A DNA stretch of 64,000 bases from assembly GCA_027627225.1 (NCBI GenBank), contig CM051024.1:46165547-46229546 (forward strand), in the 5' to 3' direction. Source of the DNA: Congeria kusceri. Lineage: Eukaryota > Mollusca > Bivalvia > Myida > Dreissenidae. Both the position numbers and the translations under genes were made by a program. Numbering within the stretch: the stretch's first letter is position 1; each line of letters opens with the position of its first letter. Of the stretch, positions 1 to 13,249 are shown piece by piece. The notes beneath the pieces were generated by a model that saw only the letters and a list, made by a program, of their open reading frames with translations, made no database searches and had not been told where the DNA came from.

Positions 1-148
1 GATTTATGTTTAGAAGAGACTACCTCGAAACATAAAAAAAAACAAAAGCGGAAAGTGTCGTCCTTAATTAGCCTGTGCGGCCTGCACAGGCTGATCTGGG
101 ACGACACTACGCACATAAATTGTGCCCGGTTTTCCCACGACTCGACTC
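1..148. mobile_element. Right part of a short TIR (foldback-type MITE-like) element, cut by the window edge
   Basis: The sequence matches 18830-18977, the right part of the element at the unit junction. It contains the internal inverted pair around 'gtgtcgtcc...gacgacac' and ends in 'ttcccacgactcgactc', a degenerate form of the terminal repeat seen as 'ttcccacgacacgcctc' in other copies. It has no coding capacity. Confidence 0.85.
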
Positions 149-2342
149 AAATTTAGTGTAGGCCTCGTTTCCCTCATTTTCACGTCGCTGTGCGTCGTTA
201 AGTTCGAGCGTTGGCACTTTATAGACCCCATCTCACACAATTACTGTTTTATTGAAAACACGTGTCCGTCAACAGTTTTGCTACTTGATAATTACCGGTA
301 TTGTCTAATAACTCTAAAAAGAAAAACCGTTTAGCGTATGTCATTTAAGGTTTGTACGCTTTGTATGTTTCTAATTTTCCGTGGCATTCCGTTTACATGG
401 CCCTTTAGTGTCATTCAAAAATACACCGAAGACTTCTTCTAAAATTATTTATGCACATATAGATCTAGACTTGGACATTCATAAACGTATGAATAATAAT
501 CCAGTTTAAATCTAACCCAAATCTTACATTCGCAAGAATGAAATACATAAGTTGAAGACTTGAATTTTGTTTGTTTCGTCCACATAAATGCTTACCATTT
601 ACAACATACCCTTCAGTATACAAAGAACACTGTTGTATTGAAATAGTTTTGATGATGAACTTTGTACAAGTCGATTATACAATTTCTGTTCTGTTCTAAA
701 TTCCAAAAGTTTATTCGCATCCTACTACCACACAATCGCACAATGCTTGCCGTTTTTTTTATTACAAAAATAATTGATATGTACATGTAAACAACTATGT
801 ACACTGATGACACGAAAGTAGATATTCCATGATTTTCAACCACATAAAATCCATCATTGCACAATGCTGACAAAAATATATAGAAGTATATTAAAATATA
901 TAATATTATTAATAATTATATACACATACATTCACCCTTCTGTCAATGTGTGCATAATCAACAGAATTTGAAAGAAAACCAGTATACGGATATTTAAAAA
1001 CAAATGTCATCTATATATGATCATATTGCAAAGCATACACGCCTTAAGTGCAAAACTCTTGAATACAAACAGTTGTGAAGGTCAATATATCTCAGAGTCA
1101 CATATTACCTAAACAAAATATATAACACACGTGAAACATGCCCATTACTTAACTGGAAACACATATTGCTAACATTCCGATAATTAATTTATTAAATAAA
1201 TAGCAGGTTCTAATAAATGTGGTTAAAAGTACACAGAGACTATCCACTGAGTAGCAAGCACACTTATCATAACTAAAAACATGTATTTGTATATGCTTAC
1301 ATACCCCATTGTCCAATTATTACAAGACAATATATTGCATGGAACATTATCAGGATCATATAATTCTACAACATCTCTAAAATCAGTTTCAACCTTCTAA
1401 CTCGTGAGAGAATTTAATGCTAACGTAACGATGACTTCCTATGCTACAGAGACCTACAGTTAAGCTCTCACACTAGTTTTACTGACGACTAAAACCCCCC
1501 GTTTTCGCATACGGATGTTACTGCTTTTTACATTTACAAACGGTATTTCATTTGTTAAACTGATTTTTCCATCAAGTGAGCGACTACTGTCACTTCATGC
1601 TAGTTTGTATCTTGTTTATATTTTGCCACAAGAAACTGTAATAAGTGTTAAACGGATACAATATTATTAGTCATTCAACATATTTCATGTTAAATATACA
1701 CATCTGTATTTAATTGTCATAAACCGAATTAATTTAACGACTTAGTTCATTAATCTTAAGCTCTGTACAGTAACCGACTATGTATCATCATATGTGGCTG
1801 ACAACAATATTCACATCTTGTCTATTCGCTGTATTCAACAGGTACGTTTCTACTCAGCAGACACTATTTCTCCACTGAATGATTGCTCCCTACAGTTACT
1901 CAACGATTTGTCACCGTATGGCTGACAACCGTATAACGCACATACCGGTAGGTTCTTTTGTCAGGAACCTTGGTCCGTATTCACAAAGCTTATTAGGTAA
2001 AACTTAAGTAAATTTCTTAAATTCATTAAATTCCTTAAGTCTGTGGCTGTTTCATGTATAGGTCATTTTACATTAAAATGTTTCAAACTATTAAATATTG
2101 CTCAGATGTTTTATATTTTTCCATTTTGTACACAGAGATCACTGGATTCCACGTAGAATTTTATATTAGATTTTCACTTAAATACAACTGAAGATATGAT
2201 TTCCATTAGGAGCTTTGTGAAACCTAGCCAATGTCTGTGTAGCTCTGCTCTGTAGCCAACAATTTCCAACCATATTGCTGACAACCAATCACTCCCATGT
2301 GTCTATCTCTTCATTGTAGCTATCAGACCGACTGCTGCTACA
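149..2342. other. Noncoding flank downstream of the gene's stop codon, unit 1 (3' UTR and spacer)
   Basis: This AT-rich stretch lies 3' of the minus-strand stop. No convincing open frame is present; the short ORFs have AT-rich random composition. Several minus-strand AATAAA hexamers exist (for example 1188-1193 and 248-253), so the polyadenylation site cannot be fixed. Compared with unit 2 it carries single-base differences at 1244, 1542 and 2132. Confidence 0.6.
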
Positions 2343-3619
2343 CTAACTCGATTCCACCTGGACGCCCACGCTTGCTGTTAAGGCCACCTTGTCGGTAAAT
2401 CCCAAATCCTTCTCAAGATCCAGCGGTTCACTGTTGTCCGGCACTTGGACACCAACCTCCTTCATCAGTACAATTTTCTTATTAAATGGAACGTGAATAT
2501 CTGTACATGCATTTACTTCCACGTGTGATGCCTTTTCCGTGGGTGTCGAGGGAATAAAATTTACCGTCAAATTTAATTCAGACACATACTTAGCTTCCTC
2601 TTCAAAACTGAGCGCACGTTCTTTAGTCGTAGAGTCTTCGCCAAAACTCATTGCACGTTCTGTACTGTTACACTCTTCTTCAATATTAGTTGCACTTTCT
2701 TTAGTGTTTACCTCTGATTGCGCTTGTGCGGACTCGGGCACAATCTGAGCTATATCCTTTATTTCTTCTGCATGTGTTGTTTCTGACTGTTCAGTATCCT
2801 TAAATGTTAGATGGAACTCATTTTCTTCCGCGTTCGATTCAACGGATAACATGCCATTATTTACTTCCTCGCCATTGTCCAGTTTAGTAATATTCACCGC
2901 AACAACAGGAACAGCCTGGTTACTTTTTGCAGATTCCACCAACTCAGCACTTATGCCATGTTTTTCATCCATTTTACTTTCATTCCCCGATGCAACTGTA
3001 CCAGATTGCTCTTTGAAAAACATAGCATCTAAAAGTACAGCGGGTTTAACCAGTGGTTTGGTTTCAGGTTCGATTGCGGGTTCACTGACAGCGTCTGCGT
3101 CAACAAATTCACTTGGAGGTTCAACTATACTTTCATGTATGTCATCACTGAACGATTGTTGGACAACATCTCGATCCTTTGATTCTGCGTGTTGTTGTTC
3201 GTTATATTCTTTGGGTCTTTTACACACCGTTGCATAGTCGTCATTGCTGAGTTCTATCCTTTCATTGTTAGCTATTGTTGCCTTAACTAAATGAATTGGT
3301 AGCGCTGTTTCTGCGATTTTAACATATTCATCGTCAATAACAACTTCATTATCTTTGATGTGTGATTGTTCAGCGACCATTTTGATTTCAGGAATTGTCT
3401 TAGTTTCACTCGCGACATTGGGCTTTTCGATCGTTTCTTCTAATGACGATACTTTTTCAGGAGCGGCATTTCCGTTTGGCGACGAATGCTCGCGTTCATC
3501 TTCTTTGCTTGCTTCTTGTGCAGCTTTTCCAGCTTTTGCTGCCTTCGCTGCCTTTTTACGCCTTTTTGCAGGCTTCGGACTTGCCTCTTTATCGTCTTTT
3601 AAAGTAGCAACATCACCAT
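2343..3619 (-). CDS. Exon D (terminal exon, stop TAG at 2343-2345), unit 1
   Basis: The minus-strand acceptor 'tttattttag' precedes the exon; its first two bases complete a split Asp codon. It encodes 425 residues, all identical in the three units. The start is Lys/Ala-rich with a nuclear-localisation-like cluster (AKRRKKAAKAAKAGKAA), followed by a long acidic, Ser/Thr-rich, probably disordered stretch. A short internal repeat is visible (STERAMSFGED and TTKERALSFEEE). The last 40 residues carry two GVQV motifs 29 residues apart (KEVGVQVPD and ASVGVQVESS), resembling LC8 dynein light chain ligands of the GIQVD type. No globular domain or membrane segment is evident. The open frame extends upstream through the acceptor to a Met, but the better start is the splice site because it keeps frame with exon C. 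Confidence 0.85.
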
Positions 3620-4018
3620 CTAAAATAAACATGACATTTTTTCTGGCTGGCTTTGTACACACATATGTTACGATGCATCCTTTTCGGTAAAATGCATTTA
3701 TGATACATTATGTCCAGCTTTGAGTGCTTAATAAATTAGTAAATGTATTATAGAAAATTTATTCACAGTTAACTACAGTGGAATAACAAACACATTACGA
3801 GTGTTATTGTTTCTTTTACGGAACTTAAAGTGGCATGCATGGCTTTTTCCTCAGCTAAATCTCCAGTACAATACACAAATGCTAAGAGAAATGCACACAT
3901 AGAATCGTCTTGCTTGGCATTTACCCCTCACTTAGACCCGCATACCATACATATGATAGATTTAAATATTTATCTTACCGGATGATTCTTTGGTGACCAA
4001 GCAAGTATGTATACCTAC

Positions 4019-4093
4019 CAAGTGACAGGTCCGAGAGGGACACGCCGTCGATAGCCTCGGAGTCCGGCAGGTCCAGCTCGTCCTCTACAAAAC
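4019..4093 (-). CDS. Exon C, 75-bp phase 1-1 exon, unit 1
   Basis: Acceptor 'ctgtttgcag' and donor 'GTAGGT' bound a 75-bp exon. It encodes a 25-residue acidic segment (FVEDELDLPDSEAIDGVSL then SDLSLG) and preserves the frame between exons B and D. The flanking frame carries no stop nearby, but the splice signals and the jump in GC content define the exon. The intron to exon D is 399 bp (3620-4018) and holds no other feature. The sequence is identical in all three units. Its function is unknown; the Asp/Glu and Leu pattern looks like a short linear-motif region. Confidence 0.8.
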
Positions 4094-6758
4094 CTGCAAA
4101 CAGTGGAGCAATGTTGCTATCATTCTCGGCAACACATAAATTATAGACATCAATGAAAAGCTCAGACACATTAACAAGTTACTCTTGAACTCTATAGACG
4201 TTACTACAAAAGTCAATCATATGCAAATTAATCTGCAATATGTTTAACGGTTAACCTACTTAACAAAAAATAACACGCGGTGAAGCTTGTGATGTGTGGG
4301 TGATATTCGATAAATGGACGTTAATTAACTATAAATGGGGCGGGGTTTAAACTGTCCGAGGCAAAGCCTGGAAAGGTCTACTAGTATAATTACGGGCTTG
4401 AATTATTTCCATTATGTATGCTCGGATTTGTTCGTGCACGTGTTTCACGTGTTTATTGATACTGTATTTTCAGCGGAATTCTCTTACTTCGATTAAACTC
4501 GATTCCAGTAAGGAAACTAATATATAATCACCGTAATGGATTTTAAAAATATTCATGCATAAAGGTCAGTGTCAGGTTAATTTGTCCAAGCTTTACATAC
4601 ATATGTGCCATGCTGTGGCGTAGTCAAGTTTTTTTTAACATTGGGGAGGCGGAAAATATATGCATTAAACGCATAGCATTAAATCAAATCCATCAACCAT
4701 TTTATGAGGCTCCGTTTGCATACAATATGAAATGGGTGTAAGGACTGACAGTTTGAAAGCCCATTCGTACGGCATCAGTCAGTCTCTAATAGTAGAATAT
4801 TTAATTATTGCCAGGACCAAGCCTCTTCTCCGTCAGTTGGAATTAAATACTGATTTAAATTTATTGTTCAAAACATATAAGATATAAACATGTGAAACAT
4901 TTAAACAACACCTTCATTAATAAAACATATTTTATAAGTTTTGTTATCTACTCTGTTGAATGTTCGATTCAATGTATACGCCATGCAAACACAAAGGGTA
5001 AAGACATGTAGTGGATTTTTTTCACTCGAGTGAATTATTTAATCTACACGTAAATCTAAAGCACGGCGAATCAATGGCGTACACTTATAAATATGATTTA
5101 TCACACCAAAAATGCCCGTGTTTTAAACGGTTGAGCCATAAAACTTTTGTCACAAAGCAAGCCTGATGTTATCTCTGGTTGCCTTCATTTTAACTGACAA
5201 AAACTAACAAAACTTTAAACGGGCTTGCGCACATATAGTTATGATTTCAAGTAGTCGTAAATCACAAAAATGCAGTATAACAAAGTTCACACTACATTAA
5301 TGATATAATGAATGTTTAAATGTTCACTTGACAATGTCAAAAATTATTAAGACTGATATGCTGGGTGGAGGGAAATACTGCTGTGCGGTCCATTTCGGAT
5401 TCTCTACGTATCAATTACAACTGAGGATAAGTCTTAATTTTTATTCCATATATTCACATATAACTTAACCATAAAGTTTTGAAAATATATGGTCTGCGTG
5501 TTAACCAGATGCGAAAATTACTGTCTAACAGTACAAACCACAAAATCCTTTTTGATAACGATAGTGTAGGATATAACTGATCCTCAAAAACTTGCGACAC
5601 AAAACGAATTCTGAAAGGAATATTGCGTGTTGTTTTATCTTTTTAGTACATGTATAAATGATAACGAATTTTAAATCAATTAATCGTTCGTTTATACGAC
5701 ACCTGAAGTGCGTGTCGCGATAGTTGATGGTGTTTCTACGTTTATTAACAAAACACCGCGCCGTTTGCTAGGTATTATTGATTTCCTCCCAGTTCATACG
5801 CACAACAAATGAGGAACAAATCAGTGTTTATCTACGGGTAAAATTGTATTTTTTCACAAAAGAATCCAGGTAATTTATGAAGACACTCTTATTTCAAACT
5901 TTGTCAATCAAAACTACAAACGTCAACATAAATCTTCATTTCTATACACTGGATAAAAATACAGTTCAAAATATGTGCCTGTAAAAATAATAGGAAACAG
6001 CTGATTTGTTTATTGCAGCAACTTGTATGCGATTGATATACGCAAATAATTAAATTGTGGAAATTGTACTTTTCTAATTGTGTCAAGATTCCTGCAATGA
6101 TTTTGTACTTTAATAGTAGCTTCGTGCTGCTGAACATATCTGGAATTGACCTCAATGAACCGCCGTTCACAACAAACGCTTACAGTTTAAACCAGTCTCA
6201 TCCAAATAGTTTCATTTTACTACTTCCGAGTTACATTGAAAATACAGAAATGATATACAAACACTAATAGGCTTATTAAGCTTTAAAACGATCAAATATT
6301 AATCAAACAAACTAAACAAATTTCAGCGACTGCTAAACGTTAAAAATAATATAAATCTCGATTTGAATGTATTTACAATAATCGACCTGTTTACACATGA
6401 GTAAATTGGAAAGTATGTCCCCCTCTTGACATAACTATCTCGCTCGATTGATGTATTGGATTAATATATGTGCTGTTAAAGTGATCATTTAACTACGAGC
6501 GCAGATAAACATTTGATTAATTGACCCGCAATATTTACGAGGAATGCGACGAAATACTTAGCTGGGTCACGTGACTCGTTTTGACGCATGCTCACACATG
6601 ATTTGCAAATAAAACTTTGCAGTTGTAAGTCTCGTCATGCATATCAAAACGAAACACAATTATCCAATAGAAACAACTTCGAGCCTTTATCATGTCGAAA
6701 TCATTTCATTGAATGATTTCCCTAAACATTTACATTCATTTGGTTACATTTCGTTGCC

Positions 6759-6836
6759 AAACATACTAGTTTGTCACTACAAAAAGAGCCGTGTCAAAAA
6801 CATACTAGTTTGTCACTACAAAAAGAGCCGTGTCAA
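6759..6836. repeat. Perfect 39-bp tandem duplication, unit 1
   Basis: Two exact copies, at 6759-6797 and 6798-6836, each beginning 'aaacatactagtttgtcact'. The period is divisible by three, which creates a short repeated open frame that is not taken as coding. Confidence 0.9.
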
Positions 6837-7663
6837 AATTAAAAAACAAATTACTAAAATATATCAAACAGAAAGCTTAAAAGGTTATTTATAATGTTGT
6901 TACATTATTTCGCCTTCCATTGAATTCCTTTTGGCGTAGAACTAGATTTGAGCAATAATTTATATGAATAACTATAATTTAGGGAGTCAAAAGTTAAACT
7001 TTGTCCCCGTGTTTATGACATTAAATGGTGGTCAAAAGACGGCGAAGTGTAAAAAAGAACTACACATAATTGTACTACATACATGCGAGCAATACGATGT
7101 ATTCTGATAACATATCTGGTTTTCTTAACTACACGTAAATAATTCACATTGCCCTTTGACACGAAAGAATTAAAGCAGATAAAGTCGAAGATACCTCTCT
7201 TTAATTTGAGCAATTATCCGAATGAAGGCAAAATAGATGTATGATACTGGAAGGTATGGGCCACTAGTTTCAAATACGATGGTTAAATAAGAGATAGATA
7301 ACCAAGTAAATTTAATCCGACATCTGAGAGAAATGGATCATTTAATTTCAAATTACATTTTAATTAATTTAAATGACTTTGCAAATAAAAAGAGCTGTTA
7401 ATAATGATACTTTAAATTCACCATAAACGTTTTAGCAGCTTCACCTATATTCCTAGTGTGGGGGTGATATCCTTCTAGCAAACATTTGACTAAAAAGGCT
7501 TAAGTATACAGTGTATACTCCGAACTTACAAGCAACTACGTCCATTAAATTTATCATGTTATTAACGTTACATGTTGTATACAAAACACACTATTATTAT
7601 AGAACGAATATCTTTTTAACACTATATACCGATCCGGGATTTGCCACGAATAGTTTAAACTTC

Positions 7664-7810
7664 TTTTTTGTTTTTGTTGGTTTTTTTTCGCCGTTTTTAA
7701 CAGTATTTCAGTCATAAAACAGCGGTCAGTTAACCTACTCACACTTTTCCTGGGTAAGCTTAGCCGGATTGACAGTCTAGCGCTCTACCAACTGAGCTAG
7801 CCGGCCCGGC
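7664..7810 (-). mobile_element. tRNA-derived SINE, unit 1
   Basis: Read on the minus strand, the element begins with a tRNA 5' half (ggccggctagctcagttggt, then agagcgctagac) containing a perfect RNA polymerase III A box (TAGCTCAGTTGG). It continues with a body of about 75 bp (ending tactgttaaaaacggc) and an A-rich tail. No B box follows in register, so this is not a working tRNA. Imperfectly similar flanks (tagtttaaacttc at 7651 and tagtgtaatctcc at 7811) may be decayed target-site duplications. The body recurs at 63896-64000 with a different head. Confidence 0.7.
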
Positions 7811-7860
7811 TAGTGTAATCTCCTTGCCAGATATTGTTAAAGGATTAATTTCCATTTAAC

Positions 7861-7922
7861 GAATATCACAAACATTACCATATGCTTTTTTGAATATCAC
7901 AAACATTACCACGTGCTCTTTT
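7861..7922. repeat. 31-bp imperfect tandem duplication, unit 1
   Basis: Two copies begin 'gaatatcacaaacattacca' at 7861 and 7892 and diverge slightly at their ends (catatgctttt against cacgtgctctt). Confidence 0.8.
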
Positions 7923-8158
7923 GTATGTAATAGTCAAATCGCTAAACACGTGATATCCAAGTGCGATGACTGGATAATAGTGCAGATTAATTGGAATATG
8001 ATTGACATTTGTGGAAGCGTCTATTATACTGTTATTGTGGGAAGATTTTAATTAAATGCTATACTTCTGCGCATTTTTCATATTAAAGAGCAAAAGTAAC
8101 TCTTAAATATGCCTCTTATAAAAAATAGCCCTGATATTAAAACAAGTGTTACACTTAC

Positions 8159-9736
8159 TGCGCCTTTTATTCACCGTGCCGTCGGTCGTCGACAAGTCTG
8201 CCAAGGAGAGGCTGCGTCTGTCGAGGCGCTCAGAGGCGCCGGCGTCGCTAAACTTCCGGCTGATCCTCGCCTTTATCAACTGGAAGGTCGACGACTTCCG
8301 CTTCTTCTGCCGCTTCTCGACCGGCTCTTCTTCCTCCTCTGCAATCGTCTCATCGGGCAGAGATGTTTTGTTGAGGTTAGGAGTAGAGGCAGTAATTTCG
8401 GGGGATCTTTTTAATGAAAATTTTCCGAAACGCCATTTATGCTTTTTGTGCTCCTTTTTCGAGCTGTCTCCTTCGTCTCGCTCTGCATTTGCCGCGTCTG
8501 CGGTCTTTTCCTTGCCAGTTGATTTCTTCTTTCCAAACTGAAAGGACCAACTCTTCTTCTTCAATTTGGCCCCTGTTGGATTTTCCGGCTTATCTACGTA
8601 TTGTATTTTCGAGTTCATACCTGTCCCTGAATCAGAAGATGCGTTTGACTTACTCTCTTCCTTGTCTGCCTGGTCGTTAACGATACTAGAATAGTTAATG
8701 CCATCAGGACCGCTCTCTACAGCCGCTACAATGGAGCACTCAGATTTCGAGAGATTACCAACATCTACAGCTAGCTCGTTTATGTACACAAAATCTTCAT
8801 CATCTTTATCCCCATTAATATAAATCGGCTCAGCCAGCCTTTGTCCAATTACTTTACCTAAATCTTCTTCACTATAATTGTCATCAGCAGTTTCATTAAC
8901 TGCTACACGTTCATCTTTGCCATCTAGCTCTTTATTCTGTTTCTTTTGGGGAACAGCATATTCAACGGTGTCAACCTGCTTTTCGCACACCTTTTCAACC
9001 ACAATACCGCTGTCAAGAGAATTAAGTCGCTTTACTTCATTCTCGTCCTCTGATGAATTATTTAGAGACGAAGAAGTATTCAAATTTTCAGAATCCCCTG
9101 TCTCCCTTACGCCTGATGTCTGAATAACACCATCAGTAGCATCTTTGCCATTTACATCCGCAACAACAACTTCGGAGTCCGAGCTCTTTCTCTTGCTAAA
9201 TTTAAACATGTTGGAGAACACGTTTGGCTTCGATCCTTTTTTCTCTGACTTTCTCTTTGACTTGGCAGTATCATCCACTACCCCTTTTATCTTTTTCGAT
9301 TTAACTTTACTCTTTTTACCTTTAGCATCAGTTTTAGAACTACCACTGTTTAAATTAGTGTCATTTTCAGTCCTGACCTCTAAACCACTTTGAAAATCAT
9401 TTTCAGTAACGGTTTCGAAAGCGTTTTTCTCGTCAATCACTTCGACATCGCTATAAGGAACAGCAACAACAGTTTCTAAAGCAGCGACATCGGTTTTATC
9501 TGCTTGCTGAATTTCATGGACCTGCTCAGCAGTGTTCCCCGCCTCTTCAGCATCTATATCAGTGACCGGTTCGGACTGTGAGGGTCTGCTGACGGAGCGA
9601 CTGATAGATCTTCGGACGGCCCTTTCTGCGGCTTCTGTGATAAGGGCTTTACATTCCTCGACGATGTTGTCGTCTGCGTCGTCAACCTCGACCTCCTTGT
9701 TTGGTTCTTTCTCTTCTGTTGTCTGCTTTTCAGCTT
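8159..9736 (-). CDS. Exon B, large central exon of the unrecognised scaffold-like gene, unit 1
   Basis: Acceptor 'tttattattacag' and donor 'GTAAGT' bound 1578 bp, open throughout and phase 1 at both ends. It encodes about 526 residues rich in Glu, Lys, Ser and Asp, with no recognised globular domain. Visible features in order (exon residue numbers) are an RS-type segment (RRSISRSVSRPSQS, ~42-55), a Lys-rich stretch (~137-170), and basic-aromatic clusters VFSNMFKFSKRK (~173-184), KKKSWSFQFGKKK (~393-405), KKHKWRFGKFSLKR (~431-444) and FQLIKARISRKF (~485-496). There are also two YIN motifs about 12 residues apart (~306 and ~318). The basic-aromatic clusters resemble MARCKS-type phosphoinositide-binding segments, and YxN is the Grb2 SH2 consensus when phosphorylated. 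Both readings are inference. A TIR element lies 18 bp upstream of the acceptor. Confidence 0.85.
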
Positions 9737-9754
9737 CTGTAATAATAAACATAC

Positions 9755-9992
9755 GAAGCGTGTCGTTGGAAAACCGGACTTAATGCACGTGCATAAAGTG
9801 TCGTCCCGGAACAGTCCGCACCGGCTGATTCAGGACGACACTTTCCGCTTTTATCGTATTTTCTGTTTCAAGGAAGTCTCTTCTAAACATAAATCCACTG
9901 TAGGGGGAATGTGCCGTCCTGGATTAGCCTGTGCGGACTGCACATGCTGATCCGGGATAACACTTAACGCACGTGCATTGAGTCCCACAACA
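9755..9992. mobile_element. Short TIR element next to the exon B acceptor, unit 1
   Basis: The left terminus is 'gaagcgtgtcgttggaaaac', followed by subterminal inverted repeats ('agtgtcgtcc'/'ggacgacact'). The right terminus is worn and has lost part of the terminal repeat (gcattgagtcccacaac). It is about 238 bp with no ORF. The element ends 18 bp upstream of the exon B 3' splice site. Confidence 0.85.
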
Positions 9993-10636
9993 ACACACAT
10001 ATTACATATTTCTTATTTGTTAATCGTGTTCTTGCTATCATACTTTCGAAGATTTCAGACAATTCAACAGAGCTTTATAAATGTTAAAAAAAATAAATAT
10101 ATCACACTTGAAACTTGTTTAGAAAAAACAACAACAAGAACAACACATATCATACCATTCAATATAATTTGATTTAACGTTGATGATGTATATGTGTGTG
10201 TTATTGTATTTGATGTGTAATTGGTTTACATAAAATATACACTATTTACACATCGGTACTGATTAAAATTGTTGAGATTGTGTTGTTGTTGTTTTCTGAA
10301 TAAAACACACGGTGCTTTATGCATAACCTGTATCCTCGATGCCTTGAAGCGTTTAATACAATGCTGTTACTCTTTCGTACACAGAAAACATTGTTAGATC
10401 ACAAGCACTCACAGTCCACACTATCCTGCGCTACACAGTTCCTGGATCTAGGAAGCTTTTTTGGCTTTAAAGATAATGTTATAATTTATTTTCCGGCGTC
10501 CCGTGACAAATTGTTTATAAATACATTTCGTAAACACAGATAAAATTGCGACACATATGCTCAGTGATTCAGTAAAAAAGGCAAATAACCCCAAGCAAAA
10601 AGACAAGGAGTTGTCTGAAAATGTCTTTAAAATGCC

Positions 10637-10836
<200 letters not shown>

Positions 10837-11079
10837 GCTTGTCGTGGGAAAACCAGGCTTAATGCAGGTGCGTAAAGTGTCGTCCCGGATCAGCCTGTGC
10901 AATAGGCACAGGCTTATTCAAAACGGCACTTTCCGCTTTATGGTATTTTATGTTTATAAAAAGACTCTTCAAAACATAAATCCACTGCAGGCGGAAAGTG
11001 CCGTCCCGGATCAGACTGAGCAGCCTGTGACGACACTTAACGCACATGCATTAAGCCTGGTTTCCCCACGACACGCCTC
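10837..11079. mobile_element. Short TIR element following the microsatellite, unit 1
   Basis: Terminal repeats are 'gtcgtgggaaaaccaggctt' and 'aagcctggtttccccacgac', with internal 'agtgtcgtcccgga' inverted pairs and an 'aaaacataaatccactg' middle. Length is about 243 bp with no ORF. It directly abuts the AT end of the microsatellite, which may have grown from the insertion site. Confidence 0.88.
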
Positions 11080-11886
11080 TATTATATTTATTCATCGGAT
11101 CTCTTAGTATATAGTACCATTTCATCGGTGTTGTCGTAGTTACGTATATATCTGGGAACTTTCGAGTAAAATGTTAATTTTCACCTGTATCTTTATGGAA
11201 TAAAGTGTTTTGATTAAAAGATTGATCATGTTAAAATCTCAGCCAATACTATAGACGCTGAATTGGAACAACTGCATCACATATCGTCTGTCATTAGGGC
11301 TACACAGGTTAAGATTCTTCGGGTTTTTTTGCGTTAGTCAAGGTCTAAATCTGAGCGTTACTACCATAAGACACTACGTCAACGTATGTACCGGTAGTGC
11401 ATGTATCACTAAGTATATATATGGACGGATAGGGTCTCGAGATGTCGTAGTCATGATAATTTCATATTTCCGGTAAATGTGATCCCGACCCATAATTTTG
11501 TGGAAGTTCAGTATCATGTGTTAATATTTTTGGTTTGTGAATCAATCATAATGTGGGAGTGGTCATACTGTAAACAAGGCGTTTAATGTCATACGGGGAT
11601 CGAACACGTCCGTCGGCATGCCGTTTGACTGCTTTACGGCCAGAAATCACCAGCGCAAGCATAAATCGCCATTACTGTCAGCTGTGGACAGTTTTACATC
11701 CCTCTGTTACAATGACATGAAAGGCCCGAGAGAATTGTCGCTTTACCAAAGGCGGACACATGTAACGGCGTCGTTGACAGGTTTGGTTTGTCGTAAAAAT
11801 CGGTGTAGATAGTTCGAGACAACACAAGACCACCGAGGGAGATATGGTCTGGCACAGAACGCGCACAATTCAAATGTAACTTAAAT

Positions 11887-12147
11887 GAGGCATGTCGTGG
11901 GAAACCCGGGCTTAATGCATCTGCGTAAAGTGTCGTCCTGGATCAGCCTGTGCAGTCCGCACATGCTAATCTAAAACGACACTTTCCGCTGTTAATGGTA
12001 TTTTCTGTTCATGGAAGTCTCATCTAAACATAAATCCACTGTAGGCGGAAAGTGTCGTCCCGGATAAGCCCGTGTGGACTGCACAGGCTAATCCGGGACG
12101 ACACTTTACGCACATGCATTAAGCCGGATTTTCCCACGACACGCCTC
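11887..12147. mobile_element. Short TIR element, unit 1
   Basis: Complete copy of about 261 bp bounded by 'gaggcatgtcgtgggaaacc' and 'ttttcccacgacacgcctc'. Both ends carry the subterminal hairpin with 'cagcctgtgcagtccgcaca'. It is noncoding. Confidence 0.9.
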
Positions 12148-13249
12148 AAATAAATTTGGAACATGTTTAATCAAAGAGCCATATACTTTATAGTACAAGT
12201 TATATGACATGGTAACATCGTATTCATTGAACACATCCGGGTAATATAATAAATATTTTTTTTAGTTAAACATGCATGTTTGATTTTATTTGCGAAGAAG
12301 TGATTTTTCGATAAAAAAAAAATCCTTCTTATTTTATAGTACGTATACGCAATAAAACTTTATTATATCTCCTTGATTTTATTTTAGTTTCTGATTATTA
12401 CAAAATAAGTTGCGGATAATTTACGTTACCAAAAGCTGTTTCTTTAAATTATGTCAAATATTTAAAATACTTCATACCATCACCTCAACGACGAGCATAA
12501 AACTGTGCTTTATACGAAACCGAGCAAAATAGAGCGCGCAAAATAGCATTACATCTGAAGTTCTGAACACCTCGAAGTAATTTGTGTCAGCTATTTACTT
12601 GTAATCCTTGTAATGTTATTTAATTGGCTCAGAATTGAAGCACATTTCTGCGGAGTGTTGAAATTTAATGTCGCACATGTATCGCCAATTAAATTCGCAC
12701 AGAGTGGTTGAAACACGCGTTTGTACTTTGGCATCTATTTCAGGGGCTCGCGTTTAATTTCAAAATAATATGTTCGTATGACCTTCGACAAACGGAGCGT
12801 TATTAATGTCCAAGGCATTGTAAACGCCAGTTGCGCCTGGTATTCAAACTGAAAAAAGTATATAAAAAACTTTCTGATTTTCTGATGCAGCAGTAGTATG
12901 AAAAATAATATGCGTGAAATTAACATTACATTAACAGTGATTTAGTCATAAGTACTTTGTGGAAAGCATTCCGAAAAAAAATATAGTTTTATTACTTTGT
13001 CACTTTTCCCGACATTATTTCATCATTCTGAACAGAAATAACGCGGCTACAGTGGTCACTACAATAGTAATAACGAAGATATTTTGAGTGAGATGTCAGC
13101 CAGGAAAGAAGTATAAAGTTATACACGCATTTGTCTAACTATCATTTCTGAAGAAATATTTTCTTATACATGCACGCAAAACCACGTTTATTTCCTAATA
13201 TAAAAAGCGAAATTGAATTATTATATCATGAATGTAAAAAGCTAACTTA

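Larger units (their letters stand above)
4094..8158 (-). other. Intron between exons B and C, unit 1
   Basis: The intron is 4065 bp and AT-rich. It contains a 39-bp perfect duplication, a tRNA-derived SINE and a 31-bp duplication, listed separately. I see no further exon that joins in phase 1, but a small one could be missed. Single-base differences from unit 2 occur at 4271 and 7349. Confidence 0.65.

Noticed and set aside
613..873. 86-residue minus-strand ORF, repeated in units 2 and 3
   Set aside because: AT-rich, no motif, no splice context; its identity between units reflects recent duplication, not constraint.
2539..3690. Plus-strand ORFs opposite exon D
   Set aside because: Antisense shadows; the minus-strand frame is longer and joins the splice sites.
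8109..9783. Plus-strand ORFs opposite exon B (for example 8146-8541, 8878-9123) and their copies in units 2 and 3
   Set aside because: They are antisense shadows of a long open minus-strand exon with good splice sites; their composition is the complement of the Glu/Lys/Ser-rich coding strand.
11583..11640. B-box-like 'gttcgatcccc' on the minus strand, possible second tRNA relic
   Set aside because: No matching A box, D-arm or acceptor pairing at the right distance.
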